64,000 nt of DNA. It comes from Hyphodiscus hymeniophilus (Eukaryota; Ascomycota; Leotiomycetes; Helotiales; Hyphodiscaceae). Each line of letters starts with the position of its first letter. The first letter of the stretch is position 1. The DNA lies in contig VNKQ01000011.1 in NCBI GenBank assembly GCA_016508695.1, positions 930,001 through 994,000 on the forward strand, read 5' to 3'. Positions 23,689 through 33,560 of the stretch are shown here, one piece after another. Position numbers and translations under genes: made by a program. The notes below the pieces were generated by a model. The model worked only from the letters and a program-made list of their open reading frames with translations. It was not told the DNA's origin and did no database searches.

Positions 23689-24995
23689 ATGTCGCCGCCA
23701 ATCGCAGCCGCGGTCCCAGGCGCAGCAAAGGATTATAAGGCAGAGTCTACGTTGGCAAGGTTATTAGGTTCTGGTGTGCCATTGATGAGGAACGAGACTC
23801 TCACGAAATATTATCTGACAGTCTATAGGATCTGCCGGTATCGCCGAGCTCGCAGTCTTCCATCCTGTACGCTCACACCAAAAGCTCTCCACCATAAAAT
23901 CCACACTGACCCATTGAAGGTCGACACGATTGCGAAACGTCTCATGAGTAACCAAGGAAAGGTATCCTAGTCATAAGAAGGGAATTGGGGCGTCAGCAGA
24001 AGAGGCTGATCTTTTACAGATTATCTCCGCATCACAGCTAAATTCAGTCATCTTCAAGGACAAGGCAGCGGCGCCGGCGGGCAAGAAGTTCTTCTCCTTA
24101 TTCCCAGGCCTTGGATATGCTGCAGGATACAAGGTAATTGTACTCCGGGAGAATACATGTACTGAATCATGTTAATGGGTCGCAGGTTCTGCAACGAGTT
24201 TATAAATATGGCGGACAACCGTTCGTCCGAGATTACCTTGCGAAGAACCACGGCACCGAATTCGACAGAACTTTCGGACCTAAGACTGGAAAGGCGATGA
24301 TGCACTCTTTAGCAGGAAGGTTGGTGCATCTTTAGTGTGGAAGGGGGAATAGTGACTGACATTGAGTCCAGCATCATTGGTATTGGTGAAATCGTCCTCC
24401 TGCCTCTCGATGTCCTCAAGATCAAGCGACAAACAAACCCAGAAGCCTTCCGAGGACGAGGCGTGGTCAGAATCGTGCGCGATGAGGGCTTTGGACTATA
24501 TAGAGGATGGGGATGGACTGCTGCTAGAAATGCGCCTGGATCATTTGCTGTTTGTCTTCCCCGAAGGGCAATGAGGCTAGAACTGATAATTATTCTAGCT
24601 TTTCGGAGGCTCAGCATTCACTAAAGGATATCTCTACGGCCTGACAGATTACAATAAGGCGACATGGCTCCAAAACTTCGTCGCATCAATTGCAGGAGCC
24701 TCCGCATCCCTCCTTGTCTCAGCACCCCTTGATGTCATCAAGACCCGTATTCAGAACCGCAACTTCGAGAACCCAGAAAGTGGCTTCAAAATTGTAGGCA
24801 GCATGATGAAGAATGAGGGTGTCACCTCCTTCTTCAAGGGTTTAGTGCCTAAGGTATGCCCCTTACTCTATAGGTAATCGTTGTACTCCGGACTGACGAC
24901 TATTGTAGCTTCTTATGACTGGTCCAAAATTGGTGTTTTCCTTCTGGCTTGCACAAACACTCATCCCGGCCTTCGATATTGCACTGTCGAAATAG
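23689..24995 (+). CDS. GGC1: Mitochondrial GTP/GDP carrier (Ggc1/Yhm1)
   Basis: Eight exons (23689-23767, 23829-23866, 23920-23961, 24020-24133, 24186-24319, 24372-24549, 24599-24853, 24909-24995) join in phase to 308 aa. Three mitochondrial-carrier repeats are visible with the Px[DE]xxx[KR] signatures: HPVDTIAKRLMS (repeat 1), LPLDVLKIKRQTNPE (repeat 2) and APLDVIKTRIQNRNFENPE (repeat 3), each starting a pair of membrane helices. The sequence between repeats (FPGLGYAAGYKVLQRVYKYGG; cited as GLGYAAGYK and VLQRVYKYGG) and the end (MTGPKLVFSFWLAQTLIPAFD) are those of Ggc1. This carrier swaps cytosolic GTP for matrix GDP and affects mitochondrial iron and mtDNA maintenance. Two exons are tiny (38 and 42 nt). 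The first donor (GTTCTG) is weak, but the GSAGIAELAVFHP junction fits the family. Confidence 0.93.
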
Positions 24996-25319
24996 ACGCT
25001 TGGCTGTGTTCAATCTTTGTGCAAACGGATAGTAGAACGCAAGGGCATTTGGAGAATGGCGTTCTAGTCTAGAAAGTTATATTGTGTCCTTTCCTGTAGA
25101 TACCATGGAATATGTTGGATTCTGTAGCATAGGCGAACTCAACTCAAAAGTATATTGAACTCAGCTGTGAACGTGTTGGGGAAAAGGGGGCGTCATCATG
25201 TGATACTCGTGTACAGTATTGTCTACTAAGTAGAAAGTGCATCCGCAGAGCCGCATGGTGACTATGACACATGTGAAATCAACACAAGAACCCCCGGACC
25301 ACTCCGAACAATTATTAGA
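24996..25319. other. Intergenic GGC1 - NCE101
   Basis: 324 bp between two same-strand genes; GGC1 3' UTR and NCE101 promoter. Nothing specific seen. Confidence 0.4.
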
Positions 25320-25575
25320 ATGCCGTCTCCAACGCACCTCATATCGAGAGTTGGTGATCCCATATTCGCCTTGTTCATTGGGTTATCTGCCGCTGCAACA
25401 CGCATCAATCGCGAGGAGAAGGAGCTTGGACATACCATGAAGGAGACAGTTGGTACTGGATTAAGGTATGGATAATAATTAGATGACTCTCCAGCAGATT
25501 TGGAGGCTAACTGGTGCGTGTAATAGAAGAATCGGCTTTCCTAGACTCGACGATGCGGCGGTGAAAACGAAGTGA
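25320..25575 (+). CDS. NCE101: Small membrane protein Nce101 (non-classical export)
   Basis: Two exons, 25320-25465 and 25527-25575, give 64 aa; the coding parts are too short and split to show as a long open frame. The protein begins MPSPTHLISRVGDPIFALFI, followed by GLSAAATRINREEKELGH. The pattern of a short N-terminus, then SRVGDPIFA, one membrane helix and a basic/acidic NREEKE stretch is that of the fungal Nce101 family (yeast Nce101 is ~53 aa and was found in a screen for signal-peptide-independent export). The intron is 61 bp with a GCTAAC branch point and TAG acceptor, and phase 2 is preserved. Its molecular activity is unknown; location in an internal membrane is expected. It lies between GGC1 and the large unknown gene on the same strand. 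Confidence 0.8.
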
Positions 25576-25969
25576 TGGGCATATCAAAGTGTATTGATGA
25601 AAGAGTGGGCAAGTTCGGAGTCTCACATGGCAAGTGGTTGTACGGTATGAGCTCGAATTCGAGTGATAGGATTTATGAGAGGAAGGTGCATTCGCTGAGT
25701 CTGGGAAAGGGGAGGGTCATTGACCTTGCTTGCCATGTTCCGAGAAAGCAGCTTTTGTCAACGCACAAACACCATCAATCGCTATCCAATTGCAGTCACT
25801 TCCATTGCAGTCTATTTTGGACACATGGTACTATTAAACGCATTCTTACAAACCAGTATCGTCTCCTTTGTTCATTGACGATCTGCGGGTACAACGTCCA
25901 GTCTCGTATAGGGCTTCCGAGGAAATCAGTACTCTTATAAACCATCATCACACCCGCCATCCCGAAGAC
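25576..25969. other. Intergenic NCE101 - 1143-aa gene
   Basis: 394 bp holding the promoter of the following gene. The open frame upstream of 25970 is in frame with it but starts without an ATG. Confidence 0.35.
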
Positions 25970-28900
25970 ATGTCTACCATGGGCCCGCATGCATGTTTTC
26001 CATACAATGAGTCCATGGTTCCGCATCCCGCCGGTGACATATTCCACGGTTCGGGTCTCCCATCACCACCCTCCTCTGTACGATCATGTGCATCTCAGAG
26101 CATGTCGGGTCTTCGTCAAATAATAACTGCCGTTCACGCTGACAGGGATGATCTCCACATGGAGAATCTTGTTGAACCTTGTGAAGCTCTTCTTGACAGG
26201 TTCTGGAGAGAACAAGGCTCCGATGGGAAGTCCAACGAACAAGATTCTGATGAAATGTTCGATTTCCAGATGTACGAAGAAGACGCCAGCATAAGGACCA
26301 ACACCATACTGGGCACGAATGACCCGCAGTCGGTAGGAACATCTTTGGAGTTTTCTATTATGGAGGATCAAGTTCGCCGTCGTACTCACCCTTCTCGTCG
26401 TCCATCTGAAACTATTGATGGCAAGACCGGCTCGGGACACAGGAGTGGTGGGAGAGCACCTAGAAAATTGACACCACCGCCGAGATTAGATGATCTCCCG
26501 CCTTCGCCTAGTCAAGCTATCAAGGCCGACAGTATCAAGTCGTGGGCAGCGTTCAAGAGACACAGTCTGCCACCCTTTGCTAATAATAAGGATACACGGG
26601 TGGAACCAAAACATAAAAAGGCCGATACCGATCGAACAACATCTACAGTCGACAGCTTGGGAGAAGTTCGTGCCTCCTGCCACAGCTTCAGTCCTCCGAT
26701 GTTTTCTGACGATGACAACATATTCTCCTCGCCCCCTGCACCCGAAGTACCATTTCCTCTCAGAAACGAATTGAACTTTGGAAAGAATACGAAGCGCAAG
26801 GTTTATCAAAAAAAAGCGAGGCTTTGCTATTCGCGGTACAAACTCAAGAAGCGTCGTTCCATCCGAGCTCATTCGTACAGCTCCGGTGAGGGCAGTGATA
26901 ACGAGTCTAGGAAGCACGTATCCAGGCACCGTGCTGCGTGTCACGGTTCCTCTTGTCCCGATGAAACCAGTGATGTATTAGAGGCTATCGTCGCTTTCCT
27001 TGAAGAGAAAGCGGACGATTTCGGTCTCCAGAAGAGTCGGATGACAGAAGAGGCACGAGAGTTGGAGTTACAGATTCAAGAATTCAAGCAAAAGCTTTTC
27101 GGGCAAACCGGCTGCGATCCTTCGGTTCTCTCGACCGTAATTGAGCGTTGTGGTCTTCTGCCGCAAATCAAGTCCATGCTTCAAGGGGTGCTACATATCC
27201 TGCTACACGTTGAGGAGCAAAGTAAAAAATGTATGCCTGGCATCACCTTACATGCTTTGGCTACCTTGCAAGACATCGTTCAACCGCTCATTGCGCTTTC
27301 AGCGTGTTGGGCCACGAGGACTAATCCCAAGCCAAGCAAGCTTCGGACAATACGCAAAAACAAGAAGAACGCAGACTTTTTCGGCAACGATTTCCCAGGA
27401 TATTTCCGAACCGTCTCTCAACTAGACCTCTCACTTGACATGACAAATTCCGAGGCTTGGCTGGGACAACAGGAAAGCATCGAAGATGTTTTTCAGTCTA
27501 AGCTACCATATACCGAACTGCGTAGGGCTATGTTGAATCTGTACTTCAGTAGTGTCCTCGAAACTTGGATCACACATGAAGTCGATGGAGAGAAATACTT
27601 CGATTGGCGGTATGAGCGACGTGAAATTATTACTGCTGGACGGCCGCTGCCCGAACCAGTTGGTTCGACCACGTGGAGCGAATATCTTGCGCTGGATGGA
27701 CGTGAGTTTGAGCACGTCGAAAATGGAGCCGTAAAGCAAGACGGAGGGCTCGATGTGCTAACAGCTGCTCGGTCGGAAGACGTACCCGGACGTTTAGCTC
27801 TCAAGACTTCAGAACGAGGCCATGTAGGCAAGCAAAGAGCCATAGCGCGAGCAGAGCGGTTTGACAAGGTAGCAGCTACATGCTTGCAGTTGGAACCAAT
27901 ATCCAAACGTTTAGACTTGAAGTTTTCGAGACCACGGCGTCTGATATTTGGTCAACCACAGCCCCACGGTCCGCCCAAGGATCTTTTCAAGGATTTGTTG
28001 ACGTCCAAGAACTTTGCTTCACGGGCGAGAAACACCGGAAGAAAGTACGGCCCACACTCGGACACATCGTGCATCTGGCAACGAGTGACTGGTGATGACT
28101 CGCAAGAGTGCGTGGGAAGACTCCCGTCGCCTCCAAGATCCATGGGCGAATTTATGATAGGGCCTGAGACGACGAGCAGTTTGCAGCGGGGGTCCAGCCA
28201 TGACTTCGAGGAATTTGTGGATACACCACCTCTCTTCAATTCCTCCTGTAGTTTAGAGATTCCGTCTGGGTACAGCTCCCCAGAAGTCCCACCACGCAAG
28301 CTTGCTATTCGAGATATTCAAGAAGGGCCCATATTCAAGTCTTCATCTCAGAGTTCTTTTGAACAGCTCGATGTGGCAAAAAGTCGAGCCTCAACCTGGG
28401 TTAGCGATAGTAGCCAGGCCATACAGACAAAGGAGACATCCATTTTCGCAGTCGAAATCCGCCATGAGGATCATCGCGTTGTGGCCAAAAAAAGGTATCT
28501 ATGCGATGGTGGCACTATCCTACCTTCCATTGTTCGAGCCCAAGACACGTCTAGTTCTCCTTCGTCGTCAACGAGCAATCCGCCATTGTGCTCTCAAGCG
28601 CACTGGAGCAAAACTCCATCTATGATTCACGGTGTATTTCATCTACCCACACATGGAAAGGAGAATTTGGCACTTCATGTCAAGGAGGTAGATAGCTCGT
28701 TCGACGATACTATGATCGATCTTGGTGAACCAGCAATCATCCTTGCGAATGATTGGTCCAACTGTTCATCTACGATGAGCGATTTGCAATTGCCTCTACC
28801 AGAGCTTTGTCTTAGTGCGCCAGCTCCAGTCAACATTGGAGATGTCTTACCCACAGATTTTACAGCTGTGTTAAAAGTAAATCCTCCACCAACCCATGCC

Positions 28901-29401
28901 AAGGACTTCGGATTCCGGCAACTCATATACACACCGCCCAGTATCGACATTTCAGCCTTTAAGAAGACTTTTTACACCAATAATCTGTCTGGCGAGGATG
29001 GGGTCTGTGTGAAAGAAAATACTCCGCTCAAATCACACACAGACACTCTAATCAAGATCAGAAGGGTAGAATTCGGGGAGATCATGTGCGCCCCCATCAT
29101 TGACGACTCGGCTTCTACAAAGCGCCTGTATGCTGACAGCCCGTATCACGAGGATCAGGGATACGAAAAGGAACTTGGAGAGTTGAGGCTTATTAGGGAT
29201 GATAAGAGCAGTTTGTGGGAGTTGGGTAGCAAACTCAAGTCAAAGGCCAGGTCTGCTTTTGACAGTACAGGTCGTTCGAGTCGAAGACTGAAGAAGGCGT
29301 CGAAAGACTATGTGTTGGGTAGCTGGGGTCAGGCTTCTGGTGGATCGTTGAGAAAGAGGGCGAGCGAGGAGAGCGAGGATACGATGAGTATTGTCGGATA
29401 G
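25970..29401 (+). CDS. Large Ser-rich protein of unknown function (1143 aa)
   Basis: A single uninterrupted frame of 1144 codons; the first ATG gives MSTMGPHACFPYNESMVPHP. I do not recognise the family. Residues 1-370 are polar and rich in Ser, Pro, Asp and Arg (for example APRKLTPPPRLDDLPPSPSQ), likely disordered, with an Arg/Lys-rich patch around 295-320 (KLKKRRSIRAHS) that could be a nuclear localisation signal. Residues ~360-410 form a probable coiled coil (EAIVAFLEEKADDFG... ARELELQIQEFKQKL). Residues ~410-640 are the most ordered, with Leu/Trp-rich helices (ALSACWATRTNP; MLNLYFSSVLETWITHE) and FDWRYERREII, and may be the functional core. The rest is again low-complexity, ending in a basic stretch (STGRSSRRLKKASKDYVLGSW). 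Absence of introns is unlike most neighbours. Confidence 0.8.
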   Translation: MSTMGPHACFPYNESMVPHPAGDIFHGSGLPSPPSSVRSCASQSMSGLRQIITAVHADRDDLHMENLVEPCEALLDRFWREQGSDGKSNEQDSDEMFDFQMYEEDASIRTNTILGTNDPQSVGTSLEFSIMEDQVRRRTHPSRRPSETIDGKTGSGHRSGGRAPRKLTPPPRLDDLPPSPSQAIKADSIKSWAAFKRHSLPPFANNKDTRVEPKHKKADTDRTTSTVDSLGEVRASCHSFSPPMFSDDDNIFSSPPAPEVPFPLRNELNFGKNTKRKVYQKKARLCYSRYKLKKRRSIRAHSYSSGEGSDNESRKHVSRHRAACHGSSCPDETSDVLEAIVAFLEEKADDFGLQKSRMTEEARELELQIQEFKQKLFGQTGCDPSVLSTVIERCGLLPQIKSMLQGVLHILLHVEEQSKKCMPGITLHALATLQDIVQPLIALSACWATRTNPKPSKLRTIRKNKKNADFFGNDFPGYFRTVSQLDLSLDMTNSEAWLGQQESIEDVFQSKLPYTELRRAMLNLYFSSVLETWITHEVDGEKYFDWRYERREIITAGRPLPEPVGSTTWSEYLALDGREFEHVENGAVKQDGGLDVLTAARSEDVPGRLALKTSERGHVGKQRAIARAERFDKVAATCLQLEPISKRLDLKFSRPRRLIFGQPQPHGPPKDLFKDLLTSKNFASRARNTGRKYGPHSDTSCIWQRVTGDDSQECVGRLPSPPRSMGEFMIGPETTSSLQRGSSHDFEEFVDTPPLFNSSCSLEIPSGYSSPEVPPRKLAIRDIQEGPIFKSSSQSSFEQLDVAKSRASTWVSDSSQAIQTKETSIFAVEIRHEDHRVVAKKRYLCDGGTILPSIVRAQDTSSSPSSSTSNPPLCSQAHWSKTPSMIHGVFHLPTHGKENLALHVKEVDSSFDDTMIDLGEPAIILANDWSNCSSTMSDLQLPLPELCLSAPAPVNIGDVLPTDFTAVLKVNPPPTHAKDFGFRQLIYTPPSIDISAFKKTFYTNNLSGEDGVCVKENTPLKSHTDTLIKIRRVEFGEIMCAPIIDDSASTKRLYADSPYHEDQGYEKELGELRLIRDDKSSLWELGSKLKSKARSAFDSTGRSSRRLKKASKDYVLGSWGQASGGSLRKRASEESEDTMSIVG

Positions 29402-29950
29402 GCGGCATTTCTTCCTTTACAACGGTATGATGTGTTCACTAGGGACTCGGAGGGAAATGTATCGGAACTCGAGCGTTCATGGTTAGAACAAGGAAGTGGG
29501 GAAGGGGAACGATTGCATCCTTGCATATCATATCCGGTTGAGTATTGGTGTATGTTATGTTCATCAAGGACCAGCGTTTGATTCATGACGATTCACAGTC
29601 ACTCAGCATAGCACAGCACAAGAACAGTTCTAGAAAACATCGATGGATTGCACTTATTCCCAAACCAAGAACTGAGTGCGAAAAGATACACGCCCGTCCA
29701 TAACGTCAGCCTAGCCTATCATTGTCAGGAAAGCAAAATAGGTAGCGCATTGGCCGTCGAACAGCCTCGACAAGGCTGAAAAAATAACCAAACATGCATC
29801 GACCATCCTTTGGCGCTGTCGATCGGACGCTATTCGAGGAGAGGCAAGAGGAAACAAGGTAAGGGACTGGGAAGGCGTGTGTGTGATCTGTGTGAGAGAG
29901 CCCGCCAAGATACCGAGAACGCCGGATTCGTGTATAAGAAGACGGAGGAC
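29402..29950. other. Convergent intergenic region
   Basis: About 550 bp between the 3' ends of the 1143-aa gene and ATG8, so two terminators/3' UTRs and no promoter is required. Nothing specific seen. Confidence 0.4.
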
Positions 29951-30606
29951 CTAGTTAATCTCGAAAGATCCGAAGGTGTTCTCGCCAGAGTAGGAAATGT
30001 AAAGGAATCTGAGCGGAACAAATCAGCAAATGCTACTCTAGAAATTAAATAACAGAACATTTTCGGCGGGTGTTTGGCCATTTTCAAAGAACGAACATTC
30101 GGAGAAATGAAAATCCATCGACAGAGTATAATGGAGGAGGAGATGATGAAAAATGTAACATACCCATCTTCATCCTTGTGCTCCTCATAGATTGAGCTCA
30201 TGAGCGCGGCGGTGGGTGGCAGGACTTCATCGACGAAGATGAAAATTGCCTTCTCGGGGGACAACTTGATGCGTTTGCGAATTACATAGACGAACTGGCC
30301 GACGGTCAGGTCCGCGGGGACCAAGTACTTCTTTTTGTCGATGGTCGCAATGTCCGACTTCTCGACCTTCTCGCAGATCACCGGGATACGGTCGGAGTAC
30401 TTCTGTCTCTTTGGTGGGTTTTAGTTCGAATGCTCTTGCTCAAAGGAGGACGGAACGGTTGAAAAATGGTAAGATGGGGAGATGTGATCATGATATAAGA
30501 AATAGATTGTTTGATGGAGATACGGGGATGTGGGGGTACGTACGATGCGTTCGGCCTCAGCCTTGCGCTTCTCAAAGGGATGCTCGTCCTTGAACTTGGA
30601 TCGCAT
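29951..30606 (-). CDS. ATG8: Autophagy ubiquitin-like protein Atg8
   Basis: Exons 30544-30606, 30164-30408 and 29951-30008 give 121 aa, all phases matching. The sequence is near-canonical from MRSKFKDEHPFEKRKAEAER through YSDRIPVICEKVEKSD, the ubiquitin fold with FIFVDEVLPPTAALMSSIYE, to GENTFG. Glycine 116 is followed by SFEIN, which the protease Atg4 should remove so that the glycine can be conjugated to phosphatidylethanolamine by Atg7/Atg3. Lipidated Atg8 drives autophagosome membrane growth and cargo capture. Introns (135 and 155 bp) are longer than the local norm. It lies head-to-head with HEM13. Confidence 0.97.
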
Positions 30607-31282
30607 ATTGACAGTGGTTCGTATGATTTTGATTATGAGGGGTTTCTGTGGGTGGTTGTCGGATGTGAATGATGTAGGTGGTGAGGTGGTTGGAGATGGA
30701 GATGGAGTAGGTAGGTAGGTAAGTCAGTTATGCGGCAAGAGGTCTGCCTGGAGGGGTGACTGACTGATGGACTGTCTCGCCTGCGCTAAAGAGGGCGGTG
30801 AATGGGTCAGCCGCTGGGAGTTCTGGACTGAGATATGAGGCAAGAATAGGTGGGTATATCAGAGAAACTCTGAACATGGATCATGTGATCAACTTGATCT
30901 GATCGGCTGAAGACTGATCAAGAGAAAATGTCTTGGACGATATCACCTTCCTCCTCTGTCTCCTGTTCTCCATACCTACCCTATCAGGGTGAGTGAGTGA
31001 GTGAGTGAGTGAGTGAGTGAGTGAGTACTGCACCTTCCTAACTCTTCATCAGCTGCCTCCCACTGCACTTACATAAGCGCCAAGAACTCATCCTCCTGCC
31101 CTGTCTCTTTCTACAAAGCTACCATATTATCCCTGTCGGTCGGATCATCATCGACTCCGTTAGAGCTCATCAGGTTCCTACATACTTCTCGACCGAAAAA
31201 CTCGTCATAAATCTCCTTACATTGTGGTCTCATGTTTATTGTACGATAGCACCCACCTCGTTATCTTTCATCTACCCACAGA
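30607..31282. promoter_or_regulatory. Shared ATG8 / HEM13 divergent promoter
   Basis: 676 bp between divergent starts. It contains a (GTGA)n microsatellite at 30989-31026 and a palindromic TGATCACATGATC-like site near 30885-30895. Regulatory meaning is not established from sequence alone. Confidence 0.45.
30989..31026 (+). repeat. (GTGA)n microsatellite
   Basis: About 9.5 perfect copies of a 4-bp unit directly visible inside the ATG8/HEM13 promoter region; likely length-polymorphic. Confidence 0.95.
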
Positions 31283-32556
31283 ATGCCACCTCCACTGCCT
31301 CTCAGACAATGTCTACGTCCTGCTTTCTCCAAATACAAACCTCGAACTCCCCAGTCCATTAGATCTCGAGCTTTCGCAAACGGTCCCAAACCTCCCAACC
31401 CAAATGAACCCCCGAGAGGTGTCTGGGCTCCCAAGACAAGAATAGCTGTGGGAATTGTATTTATTGGAGCTCTGATCTACTCAATGGTAGGTCTCCTAAC
31501 CCACCATCTCTAGATCGGCTCTAAAATCACCCACAGGTTACAGACGAGCCTACCAAACTCGACGGACCCTCAATCGCCGAGCGAGACACCCTCTCAAAAC
31601 GCGAATCCGGAGTGACAGAACAATCACCTATGCGTTTACGCATGGAGGAATTCATAAAATCGCAACAAAGAGAAATTGTGCGAGAACTGGAGAAGATCGA
31701 CGGCAACAAATTCCAGATCGATACTTGGACACGAGAAAATGGGGGCGGGGGCATCTCGAGCGTCCTGCAGGACGGGAATGTGTTTGAAAAAGCTGGGGTG
31801 AACATCAGTATCGTCTACGGTACCCTACCGAAAGCTGCTATTGAGAAGATGAGGGTCAATCATAAAGCTATCAACCCCGAAGTGAAGAGTTTGGAGTTCT
31901 TTGCTGCGGGGCTCAGCATGGTTCTGCATCCTTTGAATCCCATGGCTCCTACGGTTCATCTCAATTATCGCTATTTCGAGACGGAGAATGGGGATGGGAC
32001 GCCCAGTGCCTGGTGGTTTGGTGGAGGGACCGACCTTACGCCCAGTTATCTTTTTGATGAAGATGCGATTCACTTCCACAAGACGATCAAAGAAGCTTGC
32101 GACAAACATGATAAATCCTACTACCCTCGTTTCAAGAAGTGGTGCGATGATTACTTCTCGAATAAGCATAGAGGGGAGTCACGCGGAGTTGGGGGAATTT
32201 TCTTCGATGATCTAGACGAGGCTGAGAAAGACCAAGAGAACACTTTCGCGTTCGCGCAGAGTTGTCTAAAAGCTTTTCTGCCATCCTATATCCCGATTAT
32301 CGAGAAGAGGAAGGATATGCCGTATTCCGAGAAGGAGAAAATGTGGCAGCAGATTCGAAGGGGAAGATATGTGGAGTTCAATCTCGTGCATGACAGGGGG
32401 ACCGCTTTCGGTCTGAATACGCCATCTGCGAGGGTGGAGAGTATTCTCATGAGTTTGCCGCTAACAGCAAGTTGGAGGTACATGTTTGAGCCGGAGAAGG
32501 GAAGTAGAGAGCAGAGGTTGGTGGATGTTTTGAGGGAGCCTAGGGAGTGGGTTTGA
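31283..32556 (+). CDS. HEM13: Coproporphyrinogen III oxidase (Hem13)
   Basis: Exons 31283-31486 and 31537-32556 give 407 aa. The enzyme core is complete: HLNYRYFE, WWFGGGTDLTPSYLF, FKKWCDDYF, GGIFFDDL and RRGRYVEFNLVHDRGTAFGL, the hallmarks of oxygen-dependent coproporphyrinogen oxidase, which decarboxylates coproporphyrinogen III to protoporphyrinogen IX in haem synthesis. Exon 1 encodes an Arg-rich, acid-free leader (MPPPLPLRQCLRPAFSKYK...) and then a hydrophobic helix at residues ~52-69 (RIAVGIVFIGALIYSMV). Together these resemble a bipartite signal for the mitochondrial intermembrane space. The baker's-yeast enzyme is cytosolic and lacks such an extension, so location may differ here. The exon break falls exactly after the hydrophobic helix. 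Confidence 0.96.
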
Positions 32557-33560
32557 CATAGGTCATCCCTGTCTAGAATGTATGATATGAAGGTGTCAAC
32601 AATTTGAAGTGAAATGAAATGATGAGAGATGTATATTGCGGTGTGGTGAGGATGGTTGGGGATAATGTCTATCCGTAACGAGTACCTGTCTAAGAATTCC
32701 GCTTAGAATTCCGTCCCATTCTCGTTTCCATCAACCCAGTCTTCACACCAAAGTTTCCGTCTCACACCACAGAAACATTCCCACCAATATAATCCCAAGG
32801 ACAAAAGCCTAAAGGCTCGGTGTCTTCGGTTTGACTCTAGCCCAACATTTGAATAACAACAGCCGGCAGAGCTCGAAGAGCGTTATTCAGTCGCAGAATC
32901 CTGACCACTAAAGTTGGCCTTCAGGATTGCGACCGCTACTCGCATACCCAAGAGATATGGAATGAGAAGTCGGAGGGGAACTTAAGAAAAGCGCGCATAG
33001 TATTGAAAGGAGTTAGGTTTTTGAGCACCCAGTTGGAGAATAACTTTTCGATTATGTCGAGAGTGCGTAACGGCGTCCACTTTCTAGTATTACAGTGGAT
33101 GTTTGAGCGCCGATTGTCTGAAAGAATATTTAGACAGTCTGGAAGGGAAAGAATGCTTGGATTGCTTTGTTTGAAATCTGAGATATTGGGTCTTGAGATC
33201 TTGGGTATGTGGAGAAGCTTTTGTTTGAGTTACGTAGATGGCTAGGCCGCGAGTAGGTCATATAAATACAATGATTCTCTCATCAATTGGGTAGCAACTA
33301 ATTGGGTTAGACTTCATAGGTATAGATGTATTCGAGACATAGAATTACGTTTGATACAAATGTATAGTTGTGGTTGTTTGTTTGAAGCCCCTTTTCAAAA
33401 GTTTCAAGCGAGAAACTACCGACACCTACCCATCGTAGCTGAATCACCTCCCACATCTATTATTTTTACCAGCCTGTCGATCTGCAACCATTCCATCCCT
33501 GGCCGACTAATAAATAATAGCCAATCATTCGGGTCTTTGAAAGATGCAAGGAGCCCCAAA
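32557..33560. other. Intergenic HEM13 - SWIM gene
   Basis: About 1 kb with HEM13 3' UTR and the next promoter. The frame 33003-33245 has no recognisable content. The reading frame of the SWIM gene stays open upstream of its ATG to 33351 but looks non-coding. Confidence 0.4.
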
